Positions 1 through 12,602 are shown, counted from the stretch's first letter. The stretch: 64,000 nucleotides of DNA from Boesenbergia rotunda (GCA_024364735.1 JAGFNQ010000846.1:37893-101892); one strand, 5' to 3'. Made by a program: numbers and translations. Notes: generated from the letters alone by a model not told the origin.

Positions 1-60
1 ATTGTTGTTTTGATGTTGACACCGATTTAAGTTCGGTTGAGTGAGAATTGAGATCAGATA

Positions 61-520
61 GTTAAGTTTGGATTAAGTGTACTGGTCAGAGAGGGTTCGG
101 TAGCTCGTTCTCTCGATCGAGATGAGTCGGAGAGGGCTCGGCAGCTCATTCTCCGAACTCTGGTCAAAGAGGGCTCGGTAGCTCGTTCTCTCGAGCGGGA
201 TGAGTTGGAGAGGGCTCGGTAGCTCGTTCTCTGGATTGGGATGAGTCGGAGAGGGCTCGGTAGCTGGTTCTCCGGACTCTGGTCAGAGATGGCTCGGTAG
301 CTCGTTCTCTGGATCGGGATGAGTCGGAGAGGGCTCGGTAGCTCATTCTCCGGAGTCTGGTCAGAGAGGTCTCGGTAGCTCGTTCTCCGGACTTTGGTCA
401 GAGAGGGCTCGATAGCTCGTTCTCTGGACCGGGATAAGTCGGAGAGGGCTCAGTAGCTCATTCTTTAGACCAGACTGAGTCAGAGAGGGCAAGGGAGCCT
501 GTTCTCTGGACTCAGGGTCT
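61..520 (+). repeat. Tandem repeat, about 30/60-bp units
   Basis: About eight imperfect copies of GAGAGGGCTCGGTAGCTCG followed by TTCTCTGGA and GGGATGAGTCG or CTCTGGTCA. It lies in the probable U3 part of the LTR. Short frames running through it are repeat-derived, not genes. Confidence 0.85.
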
Positions 521-579
521 AACTTGAGTTAGTCATGGTCAGAATTGTCCATGAACTAAACAAATGATCAGAGCAAAGT

Positions 580-1025
580 TGGCTGGATCGGTCTGAGATC
601 CGATCAGGGAGTTGGCACAAACTCTCTTGATAGTAGATCGGTCACAAGATCGATCCAGGATGTCTGATCGGTCTGTGGACTGATCCAAAAAGTTTCTGAG
701 GAAACAGAAGGGTTTCTGAATGGTCTGGTGACTGATCAGAAAACATTCTGTGAGGTCACAGAAAGATATCTGATCGATCAGTGCGACCGATCAAAAAAGT
801 CCTGGACTGATCAGGATGGATCCTGATCAGTTAGGAACTTGCCTGATCGGTCAGTGAGACCGATCATGTACTTCCCTGATTGGTCTGCGTGACCAATCAG
901 GTGGTTTGACTGAAATCGATCCCTTGGTCTCTGATCGATCAGTGAGATCGATTAGAACATCACTGGATCAATCATGATAGAGTCTGATTGGTCAGGAGGT
1001 TGTCTGATCGGGCAAAGCGACCGAT
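580..1025 (+). repeat. Degenerate GATCGGTC/GACCGATC repeat block
   Basis: Repeated CTGATCGGTC...GACCGATCAG pairs at roughly 50-60-bp intervals. Each unit is close to an inverted repeat, so the block could form many small hairpins. It sits inside the LTR. Confidence 0.75.
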
Positions 1026-1795
1026 CAACACCTCTGAACTTTAATTCAAATTGTTGTCAGCGCAGCTCTGATTTCTGATTTGCTTCTGATTTGCTTCGCT
1101 AATGAATCTGTAAGTGTGCATACGACACAAAGCTTTGATATTCAAATGAAGGATCAAGAAGAAGGGTCAAGGGTGACTTTCCCTGGTGCTATTTTGTTTG
1201 ATACACGTTTGCAGGTTTCAACAGCATCTGGCATCTGACCTGAAGCTTCAGCTGAAGAGATGACTTCAGTGTGTTGAGAGCTCAGAAGGGGTCAGTGGGT
1301 GACAACGCCTGTGTGTGTGCAGCTTGTGTGTGTAGAAGAAAGGCTTAAGAAGAAGAAGCTGGCGAAGCATAGGAGAACTACTACAACGATCAGAGCGAAG
1401 GCTTTTGCTGTTGAGTTGTTGGTTCTCTGTATTTTCTTCTTGCTTGAGCTTTCTGCTTACTATTGGAGCTTGTGCTTCCTTCTCTAGTCTCTTGTGCTTC
1501 ACTTGATATACTTCTGAAACGTTTGTGGAGAGGTTAATCCACCGAGAAGGAGGAAGCTTTTAGCCGGATTCATTCCGGGGCCTGATCTGCCGACGATCAA
1601 GGCATCGCCCACCTCACAGGCATGCCAAGGAGTAGGGGCAAGTTATCCCCGAACCTTGTAAACACTTGTGTTAGTTTCTGTTTGTGTTTCTTTTTGTTTT
1701 ATTTTCCGCTGTTAATCTGATTGTAGGAAGAAAGATCAAGTTTTGGTGGCTGGCTATTCACACCCCCCCTCTCTAGCCATCCTAAGATCCTAACA

Positions 1796-2720
1796 ATAGC
1801 CTTCTACCTTATGTCCCTTCCCTCCCGGACATCATGTGGGCGTCGAGCTACTGAGAACCGAGATCACCAAGGCACTCCAAAGAATCTCCTTCTTCTTGCC
1901 CTAGCCGAAACCCTAACCCTAGGGTTAGGAACCGCCGACCCTTGCTTCCCTCTCCCTTGCGCCGCCGGCCACCACAAACCACCAAAGCCTGTCGCCCCAG
2001 TAGCAGTCTTCGAGAGGGTGATGAAGAAGTAGAAGAAAGGAAGAAAGAGCTACCTTTCTCGCCCAAAGCTGGCCGAAAATCCGATCTCCGAAAACCTTGC
2101 GGCACTGCCGCAAACTCTCCTTGCGCCGCCACCCACCGGCCGCCGGCCACCTCCCTCTCACCGCCAAGCACCACAAATGGAAGAGAAGGTATCCCCCTTG
2201 TCAATGCTAGCCCCAGTCGAGAGATGGTGGAGGAAGAAGGAAGAAAAGAGGATAGAACTCTCCTCTTGTCTTGCGTCGACCGAAAACCTAGGAGAGAGAA
2301 GGAGAGAGAGAGGAGAGGAGAGAAGCCTTGGGTTGATTAATTGGATGATTAAGCCTTGGTTTCATGATCCCATGGGGTTTATATAGGGCTAAGGTAGGGA
2401 ACAAGTGGAGGAGTTGGGTTTTGGCCCACTAATGGATCTAAAACCAATCCATTAATGAAGATTCATTCCACTAAAGGATCTTCATTGAACTTCCTCACCA
2501 ACCCCCATATTTTCATATGGGCTCCACCTATTATGAGTCATCCATCCCCCCATGTTTAAGATATCGAATGCCCGTCGATTAATTAAAATTACTGACAATT
2601 TTAATTAATCAACTTCTGGCTCCTTGACTAGTACCACTCAACCTTATCATCATGTCGGATCAAATCCACCTATAAGGTTTAACATGATGAACCTTATGAG
2701 CTCATCAAGGGGGCATCATC
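1796..2720 (-). other. Unassigned block, promoter-like on the minus strand
   Basis: On the minus strand a TATATAAACCCC-like box lies near 2380, followed leftwards by a C/T-rich then GC-rich leader down to about 1800. This resembles the U3-R part of an LTR or a plant promoter and leader. Open frames of up to 132 codons occur on both strands but are GC-rich leader readings without a recognisable domain. The block continues at 7577 after the inserted solo LTR. The identity of the parent element is not recognised. Confidence 0.35.
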
Positions 2721-3338
2721 TGTAATGACCCACAAAATCCTCTCAATATTTTCTTTAAAAATATTGATCATGTCTAGATAGTTTTGAGGAACCTAGAGAT
2801 ACTAGTATGAACTTTAGCCTAGTTATCCATGATTTTCTCATTTAAATGGAGAAACTAAGTACTAACGGGCCATATATGGGCTTTCTAGTACCATGATTAT
2901 TGGTAGATTTTAGGCAAAATTTAATATAAATATAAATAGATTTTAATTACGAATATTAGTATGATTATGGGTGAGTTTTAGCATGATTTTCCAATTTAAA
3001 TTGAGAAGTTAAGTACTAATGGGCCTTATATGGGCTCCAAAAATGGGTTTTAATTAGGTAGAATTTAATATAAATATAAAAGAATCATAATTAGGAATTT
3101 TAGCATGATTATGGGTGAGTTTTAGGGAATTTTCGAAAATAAAGAAAAATGAAATAAAAAGAAAATAAAAATATAGTGCATGGACCAAGGATTGAATCTT
3201 AGACCTATGCACTAACCAATTCACCTAGCAAGGGAGTGCTAGTAGAGAATGAAGTGGATTTTATTCAAAGGTAGGGGATGTAAAGAGACACCATGTGAAG
3301 AAGATGAAAAGGCACTTGTGAAGAGACAAAAGGGGCAT

Positions 3339-3346
3339 TATAAATA
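3339..3346 (+). promoter_or_regulatory. LTR TATA box
   Basis: TATAAATA about 620 bp into the LTR and 237 bp before the conserved GTAAG site. The same box recurs at the same relative place in the other LTRs of the family (for example 23021, 27337 and 31613, and 58212-58219 on the minus strand). Confidence 0.6.
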
Positions 3347-4360
3347 GATCTCTTCTTCCTCCTTCCTCCACCTCCACTGAAATCTCATCTCCTTCTTCCT
3401 TCTTCTTCTAGCCGAAACCCACAAGGGTTTCTTTCCCTTGGATAAAGTTTCACAAGGGACTTTATCTTGAAGATCCAAGACCTTCTACAAGGATACAAGG
3501 ACTAAAGAGAGGCCTAGGGTCAAGGAGCTTTCTTTTGGCTTCTCCATTCAAGGTGAAAATCAAGGACAAACCAATGTAAGACCCCCTTACCTGTGGTATA
3601 ATAGTTTTCAAGATTTGTTTTCATGATATAAGAACTTGATTGAATAATATGTTGAGGAAACTAATGTTAGGGTTTCCATAGGTTTCGGCCAAGGCATGGC
3701 TTTAGGGTTGGGAGGATGTTAAAACTTCGCTAATGGTTCCAAATGTTTCCTCATGGTAAATAAGGGATGTATGGTGGGGTATATGAATTTTCTATGGACT
3801 TATGACTTCCCAAAGGTTTCGGCCAAGACCCCTAATCCATGGTTAGAATTGGATCTCACCATCCAAACATGTTTATTTTGTTCCCTATGACATGATGGAT
3901 ATTAATTGTGTTTTACATGAATTTTTCTATGAAGTTATGGCCCTTTAGGGTTTCGGCCAAGGTCCCAAAGTAGGGCTAGGATTTAGGGGTAACTCCAATT
4001 ATGGGGTTTGATGGCTCCCTAAGGTCTTGTATGTGATATATGGATGTTCTTTTACTCATGGAACCCTTCCTATTGAGTGAGTGATGGAGCCTCATGCTAT
4101 GGAACATTCGGCCAACTCCCAAGGTTTAGGGTTTGGGTTGGGTTAAGACCACAAGGAAGCATGTTTATAGGGTACAATGATGAATGTATATGTTTATGTA
4201 TGTTGGAAGAATTTTATGCCAATTAAAACCCTAGCTTATGTGTTATGACTTGTATGTTAGGTCATTTGTTATGATTCATAAATGTCTAGACCATGTGCTA
4301 TGAACCTAGGGAAATGTACCCTATATGAAAAGATCTAGGCATGTTTTCCTATATACCATT

Positions 4361-5943
4361 TGTAGGACCAGTGCCGTCGATAGAGGGGGGGTGAATATCG
4401 ATCGTTCAAAATCTTTCGTTCTGGACTTAGAATATTAGTAGCGCAGCGGAGAATAAATGGAACGAAAAACAAAGCAAAGGACAATGACACGCGGGATTTA
4501 TTTACTTGGTTCCCGACCCCCCTGGGTCAGTACGTCCAAGGCCTATGTACTCGGCATGAGTCCACTATTGGTCTCCTTTCCGGAATTTATGGAGGCGGAG
4601 AAAACCCGTCTTATAGTTTACAATTACAATCAAAAAGATATTGAAAGTTAAAGTACGGAACAAGTAAAAGCAAACCGAACACGAATATGAAACTCGGCCG
4701 ATCTGGACCTCCGAAGTACCGCGCACTTCCTCCTGGAGCCTCCTGGTCATAGAGCCTCGTTTTTAGTGCGTTGTCGACGGTCAGAATGATTAGAATAGTA
4801 CTTGGAAGAGGTGTTTGAAGCAGAGGGGTTGAAGCCCCTTATATAGGCCTCCTGGGGGCGCCTTGGACGCTGGGGGCACCCCGGAAGACTCGGTTAAACC
4901 TTATCCTTGCGCCTACCTCACCGCGGGTGATAAGAACATTGACCAGGGCGCCTCGGATGCTCCGGGCGCCCCCATGAGGGCTTATCCTGTGTTCTGACTT
5001 CGAAACGGCAAAACAGCTTCGAGTCCGGGCGCCCCGGACGCTCCGGGCACCCCGGATGACACCTATTTTGACTGCATTATGAAAACTGCTTCTTTAGTAC
5101 TGCCTGGGGGCGCTCCCAATGATGGGGGCGCCCTGCTTAGGGCCTCCAACAGGTTTTTGGCTGGTTTAACAGCTTTGTCTCCGGTTCTTGATACCTGCAA
5201 GATACACAAACACAAAGCATGGATACATATAATATTAGCCTTAGAGACTTGGTTCGGACTTCAAATTTGCACGAAACCCTAGGTCGAACCGGCACAAGTT
5301 CCCATCCCCGAGAACTCGCCCTTCACCTACTCCTTTCAGGAGATGGTTGCCACCCAGCCCTTCGGGTGGACTTTTGCTTAGCTTCTGATTCTTCCGGACC
5401 TCGAGACGCCCAAACCCTGACCCGTCTCTACTCCTGTCCTTAGTCATCGCTCAGCTAAGTTGCTTAGTCCCTCGGACCAAGACTTCATTCCCTAGCAATC
5501 CTTCGCCAAGTGCCAGCAGTCCTTCGCTAGGTCTTCTATGCCTAGCAACCCTTCGCTAGGTGCCTAGCAACCCTTCGCTAGGTTCTTCACTAGGTGCCTA
5601 GCAGCCCTTCGCTAGGTCTTCTATGCCTAGTTGTCCTTCACTAGGTGCCTAGCAGCACTTCGCTAAGTCTTAGGGTTACGATACCTAGCAGCCCTTCGCT
5701 AGGTACCTAACAGCCCTTCGTTAGGTCTTAGAGTTTCAATACCTAGCAGTCCTTCGCTAGATGCCTAACAACCCTTCGCTAGGTCTTTAGGGTTCCGATG
5801 CCTAGATTAACTAGGACTTTTCTTCAACTTAGGTTACTTCTCTTTCTCTCCCCTTTGTCTGTTCATTGTATCACTGACTTAAGTGTATTGTCAAACATTA
5901 AAATACTTAAAGGTGAACATCATTGATGCAACTTGCACCAACA
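4361..5943 (-). mobile_element. Copia-type solo LTR nested in the Tekay-like solo LTR
   Basis: In plus coordinates it starts TGTAGGACC and ends CACCAACA, flanked by the perfect TSD CCATT (4356-4360 and 5944-5948). On the minus strand it ends with the copia-type C-run CCCCCCTCTATCGACG. It shares its start (TGTTGGTGCAA on minus) with the LTR at 12616-14336, so both belong to one family. The GC-rich middle contains repeated GGCGCCC-like words. Confidence 0.88.
5485..5830 (-). repeat. Tandem CCTTCGCTAGGT / TGCCTAGCA repeats
   Basis: At least ten copies of CCTTCGCTAGGT alternate with TGCCTAGCAGC or TCTTAGGGTT spacers. The array lies near the 5' (U3) end of the minus-strand solo LTR. Sister LTRs have different repeats in the same place. 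Confidence 0.85.
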
Positions 5944-6704
5944 CCATTACCATGCATGCTTTAGGAATTAAGATGCTAATTAAGTATGTATACCATGCTT
6001 TATGAATGATAAGTATGTATGCCATGCTTAATGAATGATATGTATGTATGTCATGCTTAATGAATGATATGTATGTATGACATGCTTTACGAATGATACG
6101 TATGTATGTCATGTTTTATGAATGATATGTACGTATGCCATGTTTAAGAATGAAGATGATGAATGAAAATGATAATCATGGCTCTAAGATAAAATGATGT
6201 ATGCATGACATACCTTATGAATGAAGATAATAAATGATGATGAAAGTTCATGCCTTTACGGCATCATGATGTTAAGTATGAATGATGAAATGTTATGTAT
6301 GTCTATGAATGATGAAGCATGCAAAGTGCTCTTACTTTATGAATGGGCTTGTACCAGACCGAAGTAAGGGTCCAAGGGATGGGCACCTTAAGAATGCCCC
6401 GGTTTTGGACTACCGACTATGCTGTCCATGGTTCTGGCACTACCGAAGCTGTGCAACAGGGATGGGCACCTTAAGAACGCCCCGGTTCTGGGACTACCGA
6501 CTATGCTATCCTTACCCTAGTAGGTCGAGACTAGCTACCTCGTATTTACTTAGGGATGCGCGCACATGATGTATGTATGTGGTACAAGGCGGGGACCCCA
6601 ATGATGTTATGATTATGTTTAAGTATTTATAAGTATGATTTTCAAATAAGCATTCTTATGATATATGCATTGACTCATGCATCCATTCATGATATGCATT
6701 TGCA

Positions 6705-7050
6705 TTAAGAACCATGCTATGCTTATGTTATGATAAGAACCATGCTATGCTTATGTTATGATAAGAACCATGCTATGCTTATGTTATGTTAAGAACCATG
6801 CTATGCTTATGTTATGATAAGAACCATGCTATGCTTATGTTATGTTAAGAACCATGCTATGCTTATGTTATGTTAAGAACCATGCTATGCTTATGTTATG
6901 TTTAGAACTATGCTATGCTTATGTTATGTTAAGGATCATGCTATGCTATGTTATGATAAGAACCATGGTATGCTCATGTTATGTTAAGAACCATGTTATA
7001 TGCTTATGTTATGTTAAGAACCGTGCCATGTTATATGCTTATGTTATGCT
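6705..7050 (+). repeat. 28-bp tandem repeat array
   Basis: About ten units of AGAACCATGCTATGCTTATG plus TTATGTTA/GATA. The array lies in the ATG-rich part of the LTR between the presumed splice sites. A 102-codon frame at 6842-7150 is only a reading through the repeat. Confidence 0.9.
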
Positions 7051-7576
7051 AAAGAATGCCATGTTATATGCTTACGTTCATGTTACGAATTATGCAATGA
7101 TAATTATGTTATGCTATGTTGAATGTTTCATATGTTCATGTATGATATGACGTATGGTTTTTGTGAGTAGGAAAGGGTCTTACTAAGCCTATGTGCTTAT
7201 AGTCTTATGTTCTTATACCGCAGATCAAGTATGAGGTCTTCAGCTAAGGGAAGCAGCAGGAGGGGCAAGTGTGTGTGTGTGGTAATGACTTGGCAAAAGA
7301 AAAGAAAAGATCCTATGTCTTACTCCCTTAATATGATGACCATGCAAACATGTTTAAGAATGATGCTACATGATTAAGAATGATGCTAAGTTTACCATGT
7401 CGCTATGTGTAAGAATGATAGTCAAGAATGTGTCAACATGATTTAAGTTGTATGTGCATGGTTTAAATGCATGTGGATAAAGTTTTAAAATTATTCCGCT
7501 GCAATAAGAAGTCCACATGTGTATATGTATGTCACGTAGCGCCACCGTAAGGCTGTAGAAAAGGGCGGGCGTTACA

Positions 7577-8060
7577 TCATCATCCCGATTCACCAGGACA
7601 CGGATTCTGTCAATAATCAATGGCACACCATATAATTAATATTATTTCCCAACTTACCAGGCCTATCGATTTAACAGAATAATCTCGCCCATTAGTAAAT
7701 CAAAGAAATAAATATTAATAATACGTGCTCGTTATTATATCTGAATGTAGGGATTGTACTCCAAAATAAATCTGAGGTCTAATCCAATTATCAAGTCAGT
7801 ACAAATTGGATGACCTCTGGTTTTGGTCCTGCTCAATGCACACAAAGCACACTAGTGTAATTCTATGGTCAAGACAAACCACACCTAATTACACTACAAC
7901 CATCCTAATGGTTTGCCCAATTCCATCTCTGTTGTGAGCCTCTGCTTATACTAGGCAAGAGACTGATAACATGATCTTCCGTGTGACACCACATACCATG
8001 CTGTCTACAATGTAAAGTAAAGGACTTTTATGCATATACTAATATAAATAAGCATCTAGT
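7577..8060. other. Unassigned block, continuation of 1796-2720
   Basis: Begins with the second TSD copy of the solo LTR and therefore continues the interrupted sequence. No coding frame, primer site or LTR end was recognised. It is likely old retroelement sequence, but nothing in it proves that. Confidence 0.3.
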
Positions 8061-8269
8061 GTTATTGTGATTCTCTTTTCAAAAATATAGATGATCTTAT
8101 ATAAAATAAGCAAGTCATTTAGTATACACATCTAACACTTAGGATAATTGTTTTGAAAGTATAATTTTGGATAAAACATTTCGAAACTCTTCACCCTTTT
8201 TTGGAAAAAGACTAAGTACTTGTTTTGTAAAGTATTATTAAAAAAACTAAGTACTTATATTGCACCAAT

Positions 8270-9215
8270 AATATGGAAAAATATGTTGAACTTCCCTATG
8301 TCTGACAACAATCCTAGGAATCATGTTGACCGCAAGAAAATTCCTATATGTCTTAGGGATTTTTCCATACATGAATTTTTTTAATAAAATTTTGTTTTGA
8401 AAACATAATAATTTTCTTGACTTGGTTTCTTTTCCAGTCTGACACAATCCTAGGAAACATTGTTAACTACAAGGAAATTTTCCTATTTGTCCTAGAAATT
8501 TCTCCAAACTCAAGGTGAGACAAATTTTTAAAGACTTTGTTTAAAAGATTTTCACAATATATTTTTGAAGACTGAGAATATTATTTTTTTCAAGAATATT
8601 TCGAAAATATAGTGGATAAAGACATAATATTTTTGAAACATTTAATAGTTCTTTTAATTTGACCTCCCCCAAAACTTGACACAGTCCTAGGAAACTTGTT
8701 GACTACAAGTGATCTTCCTCTGAGTCTTAGGGGTTGATTCAAACGAAAAGAATTATCTAATAATTTTTTAAAAAAAAACATCAGGAAGTTGAATCAATTT
8801 CTTTTGAGTAGGACTACCCCTAAATCTGACACAATCTGAAGATTATAAAGGATATTTCCTATGTTTCTTTAGAGTTCATCTTAAATCAAAAGAGCAATTA
8901 ACACAATTTTTGAAAGAATTGTTTTCGAAAGAATGAGATAGTTTTCAAAGAAATAATTTTTGAAAAATACTTTGAATAAATTTTTGAAACATTTTTTGAA
9001 AACATATTTTGAGATGATGATATTTTTAAAGAATAAATCATTTTAAAAGATCTGAGTTTTCAAAAGGAACAATTTTTAAAATAATGTTTTGAAAAGCATA
9101 ATTTTGAAAAATAATAATTTTTAAAAGAACAACAAAAACCTCCCCCTGAACCTGACACCGTCTGGCTACCCTTGTTAACTACAAGGACCTCTACCTAAGT
9201 GTCTTAAGGGATTCT
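8270..9215 (-). repeat. Five diverged copies of a ~65-bp motif in AT-rich spacer
   Basis: Segments resembling TGACACAATCCTAGGAAAC then TTGTTGACTACAAG then a CTTAGGG end occur near 8290, 8440, 8680, 8820 and 9145. They are separated by A/T-rich spacers with repeated TTTTGAAA. Spacing is uneven (about 140-330 bp), so this is an old decayed repeat. Confidence 0.65.
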
Positions 9216-10239
9216 AGTGTTGACCTAAAAGGTTTGTGTCGAAGTGTGTAGGTCAAACAATTTTCGAAATGATATAAGATTTTTGAAAAAACTATTTATA
9301 GTTAAGCAATCAAGCAAGCATGAAATTCATAAAAACATTATTATTTTTAATCAACTATTTTGAAAATAGATTTTTAGCAACATAACTTAAAGTTTTTGAA
9401 AATATTTTGAAAAATATTTGTCAATTAATTAGTCATTAATATCACACTCATTCTAAGTGTCGCAATACAAGCAAGCATGGTTGCCTTATGGGTGTATTGT
9501 GAGATGCTTCAATAATTTTTCTCAATTTATTTATAGACTGGTTGACCTTAAGTTAGATTCGAGTTTAATCAATTTGTAATTTAAAAATATATTTCAATAA
9601 TCGGCTTCCAAGTCTTAGCGAGGCACAGAGGCCTTCATTGGTTGTAGCCTTATTGGATCATCAACCCTTTCCTTAGACAAAGTCTTTTAAAGAAATAATA
9701 TCTTTATTTTACTCTTTGAAAAACTCTGGTCTAACTAGTCTAGGATGTGACGAGGTAACTTCGGCTAGTTCAACTTAGCTAGGATAAGCTTCCCTAATGT
9801 ACTATCATCTCGCCCCACCCTGGTACTAGGTTAGGCATGTGTTGACCAATCTTTTCCTATCTAAACGTTCTAAATAATGCAAAAATTAAACATGAATGAC
9901 ATGACAGATATTTATAAGAAAAATATGTGAATGCATGTACATGGCATTTTTGCATGATTCAATCAAGTCATAGCATTTTAATTAAGTTTCTAATAATGTA
10001 TCAAATTCTCAATTTGATACATATCGTGTGAACCTGCGAATATGCCAACCCATTTTGACATATTTAATATTATTAAGTTGGAGGTTTCGGTTGGGTAGAA
10101 TTTTATTTGGTTTCATACTTGAAGGTAATCAATTTGAGTTAAGTTCATGAATTTTCTGTGACTTTTGAATTATGGATTGAATTTACTATTAAAGTTGACT
10201 AGTTAATAATTGTTACAAGATAGTTCAATAAATATTTAT

Positions 10240-10745
10240 TTGTGATTATTAATTAAGGTTTAAGAATTAAGGATTTAAGTTCGAAAATTATTAATTAAGG
10301 TTGAAATTATTAAAAATTAATTAAGGTTAAAATTATTAAAAATTAATTAAGATTGAAATTATTAAAAAATAATTAAGCTTGAATTATTAAAAATTAATTA
10401 AGATTGAAATTATTAAAAAATAATTAAGGAAAAAAATTGTTAGAGTTAAAATTGTTATGAATTAAATAGAGTTAAATTATTAAGAATTAATTTGAGTTAA
10501 AGTAATTAAGGATAAGTGATAAATTACTAAGAATTAATTAGAATTAAAATTGTTAAGAATTAATTAGAGTTAAAATTGTTAAGAATTAATTAGAGTTAAA
10601 TTATTAAGAGTTAATTGAGTTAAATTATTAAGAGTTAATTAAGATTAAAATTAAGAATTAAGGTTTAATTATTTAAGAATTAATTAAGGTTTAAATTATT
10701 TAAAAATTAATGTTGAAGTTATTAATTAAAGATTAAATTGTTAAC
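10240..10745 (-). repeat. AT-rich simple-repeat tract (AATTAATT/GTTAAA words)
   Basis: Dense imperfect repeats of ATTAAGAATTAATTAGAGTT-like units of about 25-35 bp. On the minus strand this continues the Asn/Ile-rich low-complexity reading that follows the gag zinc knuckle. Confidence 0.75.
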
Positions 10746-10848
10746 AGTTTTGGGTGCAGTTGCATCATTTTCATTAATTCAAAGTTATATTCTTCTCTAT
10801 CTTCATAGTAGGTAGAATAGTTTATTTCCATTAATTGAAAGTTATATT

Positions 10849-11759
10849 TGTTGGATGGGGTGAACCGGCTAGAGAGGGGTGAATAGACGGTTATAAAAAA
10901 TAATGGAGATAGCACTCGTCTAAAAAAAACTTGGTTGCAAATGGAACGTTGCTTCCAAGGTGCTTAACACTCAAGTAGAACTCCTTCAGGCGGAGAAGCC
11001 TTTACAGTTGTAGCACTGAAGACTTAGAGAGGTTACAATTAAATCGATTGAATTATTGAAAAAGTTGAAACTCTAAGCCTATTTATAGCCTACGAGAATA
11101 AATCTGGATTGTTGATTGTTGAGGAATTTTCTCTTGGCCGTTGATCCATGGATGTAATCTAGATGGTTGATCATGAATGGGATTAACCTGCATCCATTGG
11201 ATCTGATTAAAGGATAAGGCTTATCCTTTATGAGATAAAGGAATTTTTATCTTCTGCTCGAGATTGCTATTGTAATCTCCAGGTAATAATATCGGCAAGA
11301 ATAAACTGTCTCCGACCTTTATCCCAACTGGTAAGCTTGGTCGCCTCTACTCTCGAGGTCTTTGGCTCGATTTCTCTTACCAATAATTTAATCTTTCTTT
11401 TTTGGGCGACTAGCCTTTTGGTTCTTCGTCTTCTGGGTGATTTCCGACCAACTGGAGTTAGGCTCACCCGAACCCAACTCCAGCCTTTCGCCCCTCGAGC
11501 ATCCTTCCTCCCGGCTTCTCGTCCCTTGAACATCGCGCGAGTCCTTCTCGCTTCACCAGCGTACTCATCCGCAGCTTCCGCGTCCCTCGGATTGTACCAA
11601 GCCCGTCGGCTCACTTTCCCACACAATCATTCTCGTCCGCTACGTCTTATGCTCGACTTCCTCCGTACCTAAGCTCCTGCACACTTAGCAGAGGGATTAA
11701 ATATACCAGGACCAAACATAACCTGGTTGATCACATCAAAACTTACCGGGGCACCAACA
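10849..11759 (-). mobile_element. Copia-type solo LTR
   Basis: Plus coordinates start TGTTGGATGGGG and end GCACCAACA; the perfect TSD ATATT is at 10844-10848 and 11760-11764. Length 911 bp. The minus-strand end reads CTATTCACCCCTCTCTAGCC, like the LTR at 1-1795. The insertion fell into a local tandem duplication: the word TTCTTCTCTATCTTCATAG occurs just before (about 10787) and just after (11763) it. The 119- and 111-codon frames inside are not genes. Confidence 0.9.
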
Positions 11760-12316
11760 ATATTCTTCTCTATCTTCATAGTAGGTAGAATAGTTTTTAG
11801 GATTGTTTATTAATGTCTCACAATTAATTTCAAGGTTGTCAAATTTATCCAAGAAATTATTAATTAAATCTTCATTATTATCTAAAGCAGTATCTATTTT
11901 TTCTCAGCATTATCAGAATTATCTTTAGATTTATTAGAAAGATTATTAATAAAAACATTATCTTGAGAATTGTTAATATTACCAGTACTAATTTTATCAG
12001 AATAGAATTTTCAGAAATATTATTAATGACAATTTCATTTTTATCCTTAGAATTATCAATAATATTATTATTATTCTTATCAGCATTATCAAACAAAATA
12101 TTAGAATTAATTCTAAAAATTGTTGAATTGATATTAATGATTAAAGAATTCATATATGATATTTTAGTATTATCAATATTTGGTAATTTGTCACTCAATA
12201 ACATAAGTTGATTATGCAAAAGATATAGTTTATCAGAAAAATTAACAAAGTTATCTAAATTATCAAACTTATCAGCATGCTTGTGAAACTGTGCAAGAAT
12301 TGGAACATAATTAATG

Positions 12317-12515
12317 CGAAAATTAAATTTCTCTACCTCCTTTTGCTTTGTTGTCCTGCTGATCTTCCAGTCTGGACACTGGTTCTTGTAATGCCCCTGC
12401 TTCTGGCATTTGAAGCATCTGATATGGCTTTTGTCCCACCAGACTCTTGGCGTTGGTACCTAATGTCCTCTCCCCTGCACTTGAACAAATTATATGAAAT
12501 TTAAATACAGACATA
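12317..12515 (-). pseudogene. gag remnant with CCHC zinc knuckle
   Basis: On the minus strand 12417-12376 reads a complete C-X2-C-X4-H-X4-C knuckle (CFKCQKQGHYKNQC), the nucleic-acid-binding motif of retrotransposon Gag. An upstream Cys-containing stretch in another frame looks like a broken first knuckle, as in the sister copy at 16087-16128. Frameshifts and stops prevent a usable protein. In a live element Gag packages the RNA in the cytoplasmic particle. The downstream minus-strand sequence turns into Asn/Ile/Asp-rich low-complexity coding. Confidence 0.7.
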
Positions 12516-12602
12516 ATTGAAAATACCTAATTCACCCCTGCTCCCCCTCAACTCCTAGCGTCTTTGCTCCATCGGCTGTTAGTCCGGTGAAGAGTTACCA
12601 GG

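Larger units (their letters stand above)
1..1795 (+). mobile_element. Copia-type LTR, 5' end outside or at window edge
   Basis: The block ends with a C-run plus CTCTCTAGCC and then ...CCTAACA at 1795, the same kind of 3' end seen in the complete copia LTRs of this window. No TGGTATCAGAGC primer site follows, so this looks like a solo LTR. The TSD would be ATAGC (1796-1800), but its partner lies outside the window. The first half is filled with two blocks of short repeats. No protein-coding frame is convincing. Seen: end motif and missing primer site; inferred: solo LTR status. Confidence 0.6.
2721..7576 (+). mobile_element. Solo LTR, Tekay/Del-like gypsy family
   Basis: Starts TGTAATGACCC and ends GGGCGTTACA, flanked by the perfect 5-bp TSD TCATC (2716-2720 and 7577-7581). 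Removing the nested copia LTR at 4361-5943 leaves about 3.3 kb. It contains an antisense tRNA-like segment (about 3184-3237), a TATA box at 3339, a GTAAG donor-like site at 3576, a long ATG-rich repeat region and a CAG acceptor-like site at 7221-7223. The match in layout to the LTRs that flank gypsy proteins elsewhere in the window assigns the family; the clade name is an inference. Confidence 0.85.

Noticed and set aside
1905..1935. CCCTAACCCTAGGGTTAGG, telomere-like
   Set aside because: Only two units, arranged as a palindrome, in a leader-like region; similar AACCCTA words occur in many plant promoters. Not a telomere.
1848..2340. Frames of 118 and 132 codons on opposite strands
   Set aside because: GC-rich leader-like sequence, no domain, overlapping open frames on both strands; composition explains them.
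6705..7050. CRISPR-like array
   Set aside because: Units are contiguous tandem repeats without unique spacers, in plant retroelement DNA.
11267..11672. Overlapping 119- and 111-codon frames
   Set aside because: They lie inside a solo LTR with a clear TSD and have no recognisable domain.
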